DNA from: Roseibacillus sp.
GTDB lineage: Bacteria; Verrucomicrobiota; Verrucomicrobiia; Verrucomicrobiales; Akkermansiaceae
Length of the DNA: 64,000 bases
Assembly: GCA_022448985.1 (NCBI GenBank)
Contig: JAKVCR010000019.1
Span: 2,027 to 66,026 of the forward strand
Direction: 5' to 3'
Below, in pieces: positions 45,301 through 53,781 of the stretch (positions within the stretch are counted from its first letter, which is position 1; each line of letters begins with the position of its first letter). The notes under the pieces were generated by a model. That model made no database searches and had not been told where the DNA came from. It saw nothing but the letters and a program-made list of their open reading frames with translations. The translations under genes and the position numbers were made by a program.

Positions 45301-48300
45301 AGACGTGCCGGAGACTATTTCCGATACCTATGCCATCGATCCAGGCGGCTGGATTACAGTGGATGAACAGGATGGGGTCCTGGCGAATGATTTTGACCCC
45401 GATGGAACGCCCCTGGTGGCGGAATTAGTCGATCCGGTGACGAGCGGTGACCTGATTCTGAGTCCGGTAGGAGCGTTCTTTTATCGTGCAGCCGACGGGA
45501 GTCCCGGATCGGTGAGCTTCACCTACCGTGCGACTGATGGCGTTCTTGCTTCGCCGGAAACGACGGTCACCATTTATCTGGACCGTGCGCCCAACGGGGT
45601 AACCGACAGCTACAGCATACAGGAGGATACCCCCAGGACCGTTCTTGCTGGCGATGGTGTGTTGAGCAATGACAGCGATGCTGAGGACGATCCCCTTACG
45701 GCGGTCCTCCTCTCGCCGCCCGCGCACGGGTTGCTGGTCCTGAACCAGGACGGATCGTTCTCCTACACACCGGAGGAGGATTTCGAGGGGGCAGATGGCT
45801 TCACTTATTCTGCAATGGACGGGGTGCGCGCCTCCGGTCCCGTAGCAGTAAGTCTTACTGTTTTGGGGATAAACGATCCCCCTGTCACCGTGGATGATTC
45901 CTATCTGGCCATTCTGAACCAGGAATTGGCCATCGGTGCAGCGGCGGGAGTGCTAGCGAACGATTTCGACGTCGACAGTGCCACCCTCATGGTCTCGCTT
46001 GTAAATCCGCCTGTAGAGGGGGATGTCACTCTTAATGAGGACGGATCATTCATTTATACTCACCCTCCTGAATTTGCGGGGACGGACAGTTTCACTTACC
46101 GGGTAAGCGATGGCTCCCTGGGCTCTGGTCCAGGCAAGGTGACCATCCAGATTGGGGGTGCCTCCGATGCAATTGTGATCAATGAGATCATGTACCACCC
46201 GGAAAGTGAAAATGTCACCCACGAATTTATTGAACTGGCGAATATCGGGGACGGCCCCGTGAGGATCAAGGACTGGAGCTTCACCAGTGGAATCGGCTTC
46301 ACCTTTCCGGATCTCACCATCCCGGCCGGTGGTTTCCTGGTGGTGGCTGCTGATCAGGACGAGTTTACCTCCATTTACGGGGTAGTGGACCAGCTCACCG
46401 GCGGGTGGACCGGTTCTCTTAGCAATCGCGGAGAAAATATTCGACTGGTTGATGAGATGGGAGAGCAGGTCGATGAGGTGGGTTACCATGACCAGGGAGA
46501 ATGGGCTACCCGCACGCGCGTAACGGATACCGGTGAACCCGGTTGGACCTGGGAGGCCGCGCATGATGGAACGGGAGAGTCCCTTGAGCTCATTCAGGCG
46601 GCGCTGACCAATAAGTCGGGCCAGAATTGGCAAGCAAGCGACGGAGGGCCTACTCCTGGCGCGGTCAATTCTGCGGCCCTGGATGAAAGTGCGGTGGCGC
46701 CCTTGATCCAGGACGTCGCCCACAGTCCCCTCGTTCCGCGCTCCACGGACACGGTTACAATCCGGGCAAGATTGCGTGACACCTCCATGAGAAACCTTTC
46801 AGCCACCCTTTTTTACCGTGTTTCGGCTCTGGAAGCCCCCGAGTTCTCGACCATTGCGATGGTGGATGACGGGTTGCACGATGACGGAGATGCTGACGAC
46901 GGAGTATTCGGGGCGTCTCTGCCCGCCATGGAGGAAGAAACGATCGTCGAGTTCTATCTTTCGGCCAGCGACGGAAATAATGTCCGGACCTGGCCCGCGC
47001 CCACCGATATCGGGCAGGTAGCGAACCTTCACTATCAGGTTGATGACGAACCTAATCCGGAAGGAGAAGGAATCTATCGAATAATCATGACCCGGGCGGA
47101 AAGCCAGGCTTTCTCGGGGGTCGACCGCGACTCGAACGCGCAGCACCATTGCACCCTTGTTGCGGATGATTGCAGCGGTCCGGTGGTGCGCTACCAGTGC
47201 GGTGTGCGGGTGCGGGGGGCTAGTAGTCGACAGGACAATCCGCCCCCAATGCGGATCAATATTCCCCGTGACAGGCCTTGGAACGGATCGAGCCAGATGA
47301 ATGTGAATACTCAGTTCACCTGGCTTCAATTCATTGGAATGAAGCTCTTTCAAGCAAGTGATCTTCCCGCTCCCGACAGTAAGCGCATCGCTTTCCGGAG
47401 GAATGGAAGCGATCCGGCCAGAGAGAGACAGGAAGACTACGGTAGCTTCGTACATCTCCAACCGCTCAATTTCGAATTCGTTGACAAGAAGATGTCCAAG
47501 GATTCACAGGGCAATCTCTACAAGAAGGTGCGCCCCGATGTGAACTGGGCCTACCGCGGAGGGGACCTGGACCGTTATGCCCGCGATGGCTGGGGAAAGC
47601 AGACCAATGGCTCGGAAAATGACTGGACGGACCTTGATGAGTTTCTCCGGGTTATGAACCGGGCAGATAATGATCCGGATTACATCAATCAGGTCGAGGC
47701 CGTGGCCAACCTTGACCAGTGGATGCGTTGGTTTGCCGTCGAAACGCTCATAGCGAACGGTGAGACGAATGCCAGTAACGGGACCGATGACGACTATAGC
47801 ATGTATCGCGGAGTGCTGGATCCAAGGTTTCTATTCATCCCGCATGACCTGGACACTATTCTGGGACGGGGCGATGGATCGCGCATCGCCGACCCCCAGC
47901 ACACCATTTTCGACATGGTGCGATCGGGACAAGTCCTCGGACCGCTCGTTCCACTTTTTGAGGAACCCACTATTCGGGTCCGCTATTTCCAGGCTCTCCG
48001 CAACCTGATGCAGACCAGTTTTTCGAAAACACGGTTTGATGCGCTCCTGACCAATCATCTCTCGGGTTGGGTCCCGGAGAATGTTATCGATGACCTCATT
48101 GACTTCATGGATGCCCGGCGGAATCATGTGGAGGGGATAGTGGATGGTGAATTGGGGCCCGCTCCACCACTCCTTGCTCCCGCTACGTTGGATTCGGAGA
48201 ACTCTCCTCATGGGGCGATCTACCTTAGCGAGGTATTCGCCGTAAACAAATCGGCCCATGAAGTGGATGGGAAATTCCCCGACTATATAGAGTTAGGCAA

Positions 48301-50224
48301 CACCGGGGTAACGCGCTCCCTCAGTGGATACTCGATCACGGACGATCCCTCTGAACCCCGTAAGTTCGTATTCCCTCCCGGGATAACAATCGCCAGTGAT
48401 CAGCGCCTCATGCTCTATGCGGATTCGGGCAGGGGGCAGGGAATACACCTGGGTTTCTCTCTGAATGGTGCCGGAGAAAATGTCCTGCTGTTCAATCCAG
48501 ATGGAGCACTTGTGGATTCCGTGGTTTTCGGTCCCCAGGTGGAGAACCTGTCCATAGGCCGGACCGGGCCGGGAGAGACGACCTGGAGGTTGACTTTGCC
48601 TACCCCCGGGGAATCCAACCAGGCACACTCCCTGGGTAATCCAGCGGGACTGCTTCTCAATGAATGGCTGAGCAAGCCGGAGGTCATCTACACCCAGGAC
48701 TTCTTGGAACTCTACAATCCGGAACTGCTGCCAATCTCAATCGGGGGCTTGCTCATCACTGATGACCCCCTCAACTTTACCCGGTCAGCGACCCTACCTG
48801 CCCTGAGTTTCGTTGGCGGTGGGGGATTTGCAGTTCTGGAGGCAGTAGGGGCAGGGGCGAACAGTCCCTCCGAGTTGCCTTTCAAGCTGGGAGCCTCCTA
48901 TGGGTGGGTGGCGATTTATGGATCCAATCAGGTGGAGATTGACCGGGTCCATACCGTTTGCGCCCCGCCAGATCAGTCTCAGGGCCGCGCAACGGATGGA
49001 GCGGCACTTTACGCCCAGTTTCCGGTTCCGACTCCGGGATTTTCAAATGCCACGGACCTCAGTGCTGAAAGCCTGGTCCTGCAGTCGCTCCGGATCACGG
49101 AAATCATGTATCACCCTGCCGGGTTTGCTGATTCGGAGTTCATTGAAGTCCGCAACACTGGAGACCTTCCAATCAGTCTTGACGGGGTAGAGTTCACAAA
49201 GGGGATTGAGTTTGAATTTCCAGACATGACTCTGGCTCCAGGCGAATATGCCGTTGTGGTTTCAGATACGGATGTATTCCAGGCGGTCTATGGATTCGGG
49301 GTTAACATTGCGGGAGAGTGGTCTGGAAGACTCGACAATGACCAGGATCGCCTGCGGTTGGAGATCGTTGCCCTCAATGCGGTAGTGCACGATTTCACCT
49401 ACCGGGATTCGTGGTATCCCTCTACCGATGGGGGAGGCTACTCGTTGGTGATTGTTGATGAATCTGCCAATGCGGGGTGGTGGGGAGAACGGGAGAGTTG
49501 GACGGCAGGAGCAGTTGGAGTGGGATCTCCTGGTGTCGGAAGCGGATTCTTTGTTTTTGGCGGAAGGGACCAGGAAATTGTCCTGCCAGCAGGTTCGACT
49601 CTCAATGCTACCGTCCATTACGGCCCCCTGGATCCTGCCACCGTTACGCTCGACTGGATCCTGGAGAATGGTCCGGGGGTGGCCACCTTCGGGAATGGGA
49701 ACAATGAGGATACCACGGTGACGGTTCCAGTCGCGGGGCGCTACACGTTCGCATTGATCGCGACCCCTGAAGATGGTCCGATCCAGACTGGTGAGGTGAC
49801 CGTGATCTTCAGGGATTCCTACGAAGCGTGGGCGCTGCGACAGTTTGGAGATCCGGATGTGGCAGCAGCCCAGAGGCTGGCTGATGAGGATGGGGATGAC
49901 CTGCCAAACCTGGTCGAGTTCGCGCTCGGTCTGGACCCGTACCTTGCTGATGCGGAAGCTTTGATAACACCCTTCCGCTCTTCCCGTGGGGAATTGAGCC
50001 AGGTCTACTTCCGGCCTTATCTATCGGAGGATTACCGGGTGATCCCGGAGGTCTCGTCAGATCTCGTGTCGTGGCAGTCTGGTTCGGCTTTCGTGTCTGA
50101 AGCTGTGCTGACAGCAACGGACCAGGGTGAGTGGATCCAGGCTGATGATCGGTTTATCTACGACGGGGTTACTCCGCGCTTTATACGCCTCCGGGTCGAT
50201 AGTCCCGATTTGAGGGGAGATTAA
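42398..50224 (+). CDS. Giant exported surface protein: split cadherin-like repeats, LTD domains and CotH kinase-like domain
   Basis: About 2,608 residues from ATG 42398, with a signal peptide (FLGLLFVVTGFADPV). Residues to about 1250 hold seven cadherin-like (Big_9-type) repeats of the pattern ED...GVLxND...GxFxYTP...GTDSFxYxxxDG. Repeats 1 and 3 are split by inserted PA14-like modules (about 58-430 and 622-795) that resemble each other (FRxTF, DDG, xNG, NTxAVExHQ, GSSD). A lamin-tail domain follows (about 1257-1420, INEIMYHPESEN), a CotH-type kinase domain (about 1557-1915, with VRVRGASSR and FIPHDLDTILG), and three more lamin-tail domains (to about 2380). The end, RLADEDGDDLPNLVEFALG, is common in exported verrucomicrobial proteins. 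It is probably a surface adhesin or coat protein. The kinase activity is inferred. Confidence 0.85.
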   Translation: MENSNPSSSRSWIPVRGGSAFLGLLFVVTGFADPVAVDDRYDATEDLVLNTQSGPIISVDFDTNSGGVVPVFDGDWDYLDALENQIGANDSYPVDDAGRSWNSVDFEVGSSSIGPWLSGALPLQGGIVQAFPAITPNLLRGIGDGPNGQNTVTTYLFRNTFVLTPEDAARENWIANLAVDDGCVIYINGVEAGSIFMPGTAIDSNTFARNGNESTYNDVELDVAGVLVAGTNTIAVEVHQGSLGSSDAGLDISLQGGGGLAGGFVFLDDAFGTDQPEYAAGILDPSGGFSGAGLQVTIGGLDNRTVAGPYATSGAFTQSFTLAAAATLEVSLRYRLINTEPLEASEFGEAILEIDGVRYGDDTNNSLVHINNGGDSDWQSASFSVSLQAGNHTFSLGAYSDGTSRPNEEIRAYFDEVFVTQGADSSGGVMENDTVGENASAGVVRPPVHGVVNMAPDGVFLYTPAVNFFGTDSFTYAVTDEDGTSEPATVIIEVQPVNDPPIAVPETYSVAEDGSLNVSIPGEGVLDNDSDLESEDLSAIREEDVEHGSLTLSSNGTFTYTPDEDYFGTDSFSYRASDGSLQSGVTVVTLTVEPRPDAPVTQDDSYVALENEVLEVIVTGGAVGGAETVVPYGANWRFNDTGTDLGDAWRDPGYNDSQWESGPAELGYGDGDEDTEVGFGGNRNDKHPTTYFRRTFTVEDADAIVSATCRVFRDDGIVVFLNGTQIGIDNIDADPSYDDFAQQSVVDDGNLEIVLPPVSPALFVGGDNTLAVEIHQADRGSSDLSFNLELEIVRDAKNGLLDNDADLDGVGLTATVESGPTHGSIVLNANGTFFYTPELNFEGEDSFVYRASNGAASSLGVVTINVLPGLNDIPETQPDTYSPGEDSEYVRNASQGVLMNDVDPDEDELTATLVSSTLHGVLHFNGDGSFSYLPTRNYFGPDSFTYTASDGKSVSPVETVTLNVINVEDVPETISDTYAIDPGGWITVDEQDGVLANDFDPDGTPLVAELVDPVTSGDLILSPVGAFFYRAADGSPGSVSFTYRATDGVLASPETTVTIYLDRAPNGVTDSYSIQEDTPRTVLAGDGVLSNDSDAEDDPLTAVLLSPPAHGLLVLNQDGSFSYTPEEDFEGADGFTYSAMDGVRASGPVAVSLTVLGINDPPVTVDDSYLAILNQELAIGAAAGVLANDFDVDSATLMVSLVNPPVEGDVTLNEDGSFIYTHPPEFAGTDSFTYRVSDGSLGSGPGKVTIQIGGASDAIVINEIMYHPESENVTHEFIELANIGDGPVRIKDWSFTSGIGFTFPDLTIPAGGFLVVAADQDEFTSIYGVVDQLTGGWTGSLSNRGENIRLVDEMGEQVDEVGYHDQGEWATRTRVTDTGEPGWTWEAAHDGTGESLELIQAALTNKSGQNWQASDGGPTPGAVNSAALDESAVAPLIQDVAHSPLVPRSTDTVTIRARLRDTSMRNLSATLFYRVSALEAPEFSTIAMVDDGLHDDGDADDGVFGASLPAMEEETIVEFYLSASDGNNVRTWPAPTDIGQVANLHYQVDDEPNPEGEGIYRIIMTRAESQAFSGVDRDSNAQHHCTLVADDCSGPVVRYQCGVRVRGASSRQDNPPPMRINIPRDRPWNGSSQMNVNTQFTWLQFIGMKLFQASDLPAPDSKRIAFRRNGSDPARERQEDYGSFVHLQPLNFEFVDKKMSKDSQGNLYKKVRPDVNWAYRGGDLDRYARDGWGKQTNGSENDWTDLDEFLRVMNRADNDPDYINQVEAVANLDQWMRWFAVETLIANGETNASNGTDDDYSMYRGVLDPRFLFIPHDLDTILGRGDGSRIADPQHTIFDMVRSGQVLGPLVPLFEEPTIRVRYFQALRNLMQTSFSKTRFDALLTNHLSGWVPENVIDDLIDFMDARRNHVEGIVDGELGPAPPLLAPATLDSENSPHGAIYLSEVFAVNKSAHEVDGKFPDYIELGNTGVTRSLSGYSITDDPSEPRKFVFPPGITIASDQRLMLYADSGRGQGIHLGFSLNGAGENVLLFNPDGALVDSVVFGPQVENLSIGRTGPGETTWRLTLPTPGESNQAHSLGNPAGLLLNEWLSKPEVIYTQDFLELYNPELLPISIGGLLITDDPLNFTRSATLPALSFVGGGGFAVLEAVGAGANSPSELPFKLGASYGWVAIYGSNQVEIDRVHTVCAPPDQSQGRATDGAALYAQFPVPTPGFSNATDLSAESLVLQSLRITEIMYHPAGFADSEFIEVRNTGDLPISLDGVEFTKGIEFEFPDMTLAPGEYAVVVSDTDVFQAVYGFGVNIAGEWSGRLDNDQDRLRLEIVALNAVVHDFTYRDSWYPSTDGGGYSLVIVDESANAGWWGERESWTAGAVGVGSPGVGSGFFVFGGRDQEIVLPAGSTLNATVHYGPLDPATVTLDWILENGPGVATFGNGNNEDTTVTVPVAGRYTFALIATPEDGPIQTGEVTVIFRDSYEAWALRQFGDPDVAAAQRLADEDGDDLPNLVEFALGLDPYLADAEALITPFRSSRGELSQVYFRPYLSEDYRVIPEVSSDLVSWQSGSAFVSEAVLTATDQGEWIQADDRFIYDGVTPRFIRLRVDSPDLRGD

Positions 50225-50347
50225 TGAGGGGGACATCCGGCCAGTCACTACTCTGCAGGGAGATGAGAGAAGGAACCGTCAATGAGGGCAGGAAATTCCC
50301 GGCATTGCTGAATGGGTCGAGGTGAGTTAGAGTTGTTGGCCTCCGCC

Positions 50348-52420
50348 ATGAGAAGCCGCCGGATACTCCTTCCTGCCCTCGTTCTGGCGCTTGCATGTGT
50401 TCTCTGTGGGCAGGATTTGACCAAGGTGGGAGCCAATGGCCCCGGGCCCGAAGGAAAAGGGGCTGATAATGCCTCGGTATTGACGCGTCCTGATGCCCGC
50501 ACCATGACCCTCAGCATTCCCGCTCCCCGGGGAATGATCACGGATCGACATGGCAAGCCTCTTGCCCAGAACAGGGTGGGCTACCAGTTCGCCATCCAGT
50601 TCGCACATTTCCCGGATCCGGTCGATGCTGTGATCATTTCCTGGGCAAGGGAGCGTCTGGCGCACGCTTCAAGGTTGGCGGGAAAAGACTACAAGGTAGA
50701 GGACGAGGTGTTCCTCTCGCACTACAAGCACCGCCGCTGGCTGCCACTCATTTTTGCTGCCTCTCTTGTGCCTTCCGACAAGGAAGAATCATACAAGAAG
50801 CAGCTTATCCCCGGATTGGTCATGCATCCGATCTACCATCGGCACTACCCCGGAGGTGCTTCTGCCGCACACGTCATAGGGTATGTGCGCAGCAAGGGAC
50901 GATTGCCGGATGGTCCCATCGTACATGGGGATCTTCTTTTTGAGGATACCTATGGTGATGCTGGACTGGAAAAGACGATGGACCAGGAGCTCACCGGGCG
51001 TCCCGGGGAGCGCAAGGTGATCTTTGATTCCGGTGGGAAGAAATTGCGCGATGAGTTGACGCGTCGTCCGCGCATCGGTCACACGGTGGTGACTACCTTC
51101 GATCTCGATTGGCAATTACATGCTGAGGAGGTCCTTGGGAACCATTGCAAGCGGGGCGCGTTCGTCGTTGTCGATATCCCTACTGGGGAGGTGCTGGTGC
51201 TGGCATCACGTCCAAGTTATGACATTAACGTCTGGATTCCCCGGATCAGTACCGAGGCACTCAAGGCTCTGACAGACGATGAGGGCCGCCCAATGTATGG
51301 AAGGGCTTTCCAGGGACTCTACCCGCCTGCTTCCAGTTTTAAGCCGGTGGTGGCCCTTACTGCCCTTACGGGTAAAGTAGTGGAGGAGTGGACCGAGATC
51401 GATTGTCCGGACTTCATCGAAGTGGGCACGAGGCCTCCGGCAAAGATGTGGAACTGGACACGGGAGCCGGAAGGGTTGATGAATGTGACTCGTGCGCTCG
51501 CTCGCTCGAACAACTGCTGGTTTTATCAGGTGGGCATCGAAACGGGACCGAGTGCGTTTCTGGCAACTGCCCGCAAGCTGGGATACGGATCCCGTTCCGG
51601 GTTGCCGCTCTTCGGGGAATCGTCGGGTCGGGTGCCCACGAATGAGTATGTTTTGAAGCGATTTGGACGGCCCTTTACCGATGGAGATACTGCAAACTAC
51701 TCGATCGGACAGGCGTGGGAGGCCACTCCGCTCCAGGTGGCCCAGTCCATGGCGGGTATTGCGAATGGATCGGTTCTTCCCAAGTTGCAGATGATCCGCC
51801 AGGTACAGGATCCCGTCGGAGGGGTAATGCAGGCATGTGAACCTCAATCGCGTAATGCGCTTCATCTGGATCCCGATGCCGTGCAGGTAGTGCACCAGGG
51901 TATGTATGACGTGGTGCATACCAGTTGGGGCACGGGTGGGAGGGGGTCTTTGAGCTTTGCCGAGGTGTGCGCCAAGACGGGCACCGGGCAATGGATTCCG
52001 GCTCACAACCAGGAAATTGCCTGGTATGCGGGCTTCTTCCCGGCCGAGAACCCCCGCCTTGCCTTTGCGGTGCTATATGAAGGCGATCCTGACGAGGAAG
52101 TTTCGGGAGGACGCAAGGCCGCTCCGATGATCCCGGAGTTTTTCGAAAAGTTCAAAGATGAGATCCAGAACATGATCAGGCCGCCATCCAGGGCTCTCAT
52201 CGTGGTAGAGGAGTCTCCGGAAGGCGAACCGGATATTCCCGTTGCCCTGCCTGTGGACGAGGATGGCAATGTCATCATTCCGAGCGGTAAGATTCTTCGC
52301 GCCATCCCGGTGGATCCTCGCGATGAGGACGGTGAACCAATTGATCCAGCCGGGGAAGCCCTCCCTGCCATCCCGGTCGATGATGCGCCGGTGGCCATCC
52401 CGGTTGAAGAGGGTGAGTAG
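50348..52420 (+). CDS. Class B penicillin-binding protein (PBP2-like transpeptidase)
   Basis: About 690 residues from ATG 50348. An N-terminal hydrophobic helix (LLPALVLALACVLCG) anchors it in the membrane. A PBP-dimer-type region starts at IPAPRGMITDRHGKPLAQNR, and the transpeptidase domain has the three active-site motifs: S-x-x-K in PPASSFKP (Ser about 329), S-x-N as SNN (about 387) and KTGT (about 543). It should cross-link peptidoglycan in elongation or division. The last 90 or so residues form an unusual acidic tail with repeated AIPVD/AIPVE units. No rodA, ftsW or mre genes are nearby, so a PBP2 versus PBP3 role cannot be set. The gene follows the giant protein by 123 bases. Confidence 0.85.
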   Translation: MRSRRILLPALVLALACVLCGQDLTKVGANGPGPEGKGADNASVLTRPDARTMTLSIPAPRGMITDRHGKPLAQNRVGYQFAIQFAHFPDPVDAVIISWARERLAHASRLAGKDYKVEDEVFLSHYKHRRWLPLIFAASLVPSDKEESYKKQLIPGLVMHPIYHRHYPGGASAAHVIGYVRSKGRLPDGPIVHGDLLFEDTYGDAGLEKTMDQELTGRPGERKVIFDSGGKKLRDELTRRPRIGHTVVTTFDLDWQLHAEEVLGNHCKRGAFVVVDIPTGEVLVLASRPSYDINVWIPRISTEALKALTDDEGRPMYGRAFQGLYPPASSFKPVVALTALTGKVVEEWTEIDCPDFIEVGTRPPAKMWNWTREPEGLMNVTRALARSNNCWFYQVGIETGPSAFLATARKLGYGSRSGLPLFGESSGRVPTNEYVLKRFGRPFTDGDTANYSIGQAWEATPLQVAQSMAGIANGSVLPKLQMIRQVQDPVGGVMQACEPQSRNALHLDPDAVQVVHQGMYDVVHTSWGTGGRGSLSFAEVCAKTGTGQWIPAHNQEIAWYAGFFPAENPRLAFAVLYEGDPDEEVSGGRKAAPMIPEFFEKFKDEIQNMIRPPSRALIVVEESPEGEPDIPVALPVDEDGNVIIPSGKILRAIPVDPRDEDGEPIDPAGEALPAIPVDDAPVAIPVEEGE

Positions 52421-52486
52421 GCCATCTAATTGACGCTGGACCTTTCCTCCACGGCGGTTCAGACACAGCTAGTTTCCTGACATTCA

Positions 52487-52924
52487 ATGGATATTCAAAT
52501 AGCAACCCTCTGCGACTTTGCGGCCGATTACGGGAACGGCAAGCTGGTCATCAACGGCACTTTCGATGCGCTTTGTGCTCCCCAGCTCCCCGTTGTTCAT
52601 CCCCACTGTTCGCTTGCCATGCGGATATGTGTGCTGCCCGAAGATTCGGGTGATCACAAGATGACGATCAACATCATCGACGAGGACGGGCATTCAATCG
52701 ATTCATCTAAAATGCCCATTCGGGCTGATATGCCGATTCAGGTGCCCGATGAAGTTCCCTTTCTGACCCGCAACCTCGTCCTCAACTTTCAGGGACTCAA
52801 ATTTCCCAGTGAGGGAATCTATCATGTTGATGTCACGATTGATGGAGAGTTGGTGGTGCGACTCCCGTTGCGGATCGCGAAAACCCAGGCCCAGTCACCA
52901 CCCGGTCAACAACCGACGGGGTAG
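52487..52924 (+). CDS. DUF6941-like small conserved protein
   Basis: 145 residues, soluble. DIQIATLCDFAADYGNGKLV, INGTFDALCAPQLPVVHPHC and FQGLKFPSEGIYHVDVTIDG look like the DUF6941 family that I know mainly from Verrucomicrobiota. No function is known to me. It starts 66 bases after the penicillin-binding protein gene and is followed after 23 bases by the SDR gene, with which it probably forms an operon. The family name is from memory. Confidence 0.65.
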   Translation: MDIQIATLCDFAADYGNGKLVINGTFDALCAPQLPVVHPHCSLAMRICVLPEDSGDHKMTINIIDEDGHSIDSSKMPIRADMPIQVPDEVPFLTRNLVLNFQGLKFPSEGIYHVDVTIDGELVVRLPLRIAKTQAQSPPGQQPTG

Positions 52925-52947
52925 AACCTGACCAGGACAGGGATTTC

Positions 52948-53769
52948 ATGGACACCCATCTCCTCTATCACTGTTCGCTGATCACAGGCGCCTCCGGTGG
53001 CTTGGGCGAGGAGTTTGCCCATCAACTTGCGCCGCACTGCAGCCGCATGGTGCTGGTAGCTCGACGAGAGGAAATCCTCAGGCAACTTGAGGGCAGGCTG
53101 CGCAGCGATTATCCGGGATTGAAAGTGGCTATCTTTCCGGCGGATCTTTCGTGTGCAGCTTCACGCCGGGAACTGATTGATCGGTTGGCAGGTACGGAAT
53201 GGGCGCCGAACCTCCTGGTCAACAATGCGGGAATGGGGGATTATGGCGAGTTTACGACCGCTGACTGGGGCAAGGTGCAGCAGATGCTTGACCTGAACAT
53301 CGCGGCGGCGACCCATCTCACGCACGGGTTCCTTCCTGATATGCTGGGTTCAGGGCATGGAGCGGTCCTGAATGTGAGTTCGCTGGCGTCGCTTCTGCCT
53401 ATTCCTGATTTTGCGGTTTATGCTGCCAGCAAGGCTTACCTCACCAGTTTTTCAGAGGCCTTGCGTCTGGAACTGCGCGAGCAGCAGGTTCCCGTCCTGG
53501 CGGTTTGCCCCGGGCCGGTCCATACGGACTTTGGAAAAACCGCCGGGCGGGAGGGCGTGCCGCCGGACAGCCTTTCTCGTGGATGGTTTTTCGTTCCCAA
53601 GGAAGAGGTCGTTCTGGACGCCTTGCTGGCATTACAAGGTGATCGGGCCCGGTCCTACCCGGGATTGAAGGTTGCCGCTCTGGCCGCGGGGCTCTCGATC
53701 CTCCCCATGGCAGTCATCCGCTACCTGATGAGCCATCGGCCCCGCAGCGTGTCGGAAGACGATTCGTAA
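52948..53769 (+). CDS. Short-chain dehydrogenase/reductase (SDR)
   Basis: 273 residues, classical SDR. The cofactor motif is TGASGGLGEEFA (T-G-x-x-x-G-x-G), followed by LVNNAGMG, the catalytic Ser in NVSSLASLLP and the Tyr-Lys pair in YAASKAYLTSFSEALRLEL. The basic residues after the second strand (VLVARREEIL) favour NADP(H). A C-terminal segment ending LAAGLSILPMAVIRYLMS may associate with the membrane. It reduces or oxidises an unknown ketone or alcohol. It lies between a DUF6941-like gene and an unknown gene, 12 bases before the latter. Confidence 0.9.
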   Translation: MDTHLLYHCSLITGASGGLGEEFAHQLAPHCSRMVLVARREEILRQLEGRLRSDYPGLKVAIFPADLSCAASRRELIDRLAGTEWAPNLLVNNAGMGDYGEFTTADWGKVQQMLDLNIAAATHLTHGFLPDMLGSGHGAVLNVSSLASLLPIPDFAVYAASKAYLTSFSEALRLELREQQVPVLAVCPGPVHTDFGKTAGREGVPPDSLSRGWFFVPKEEVVLDALLALQGDRARSYPGLKVAALAAGLSILPMAVIRYLMSHRPRSVSEDDS

Positions 53770-53781
53770 ATCCTTCTTCGT

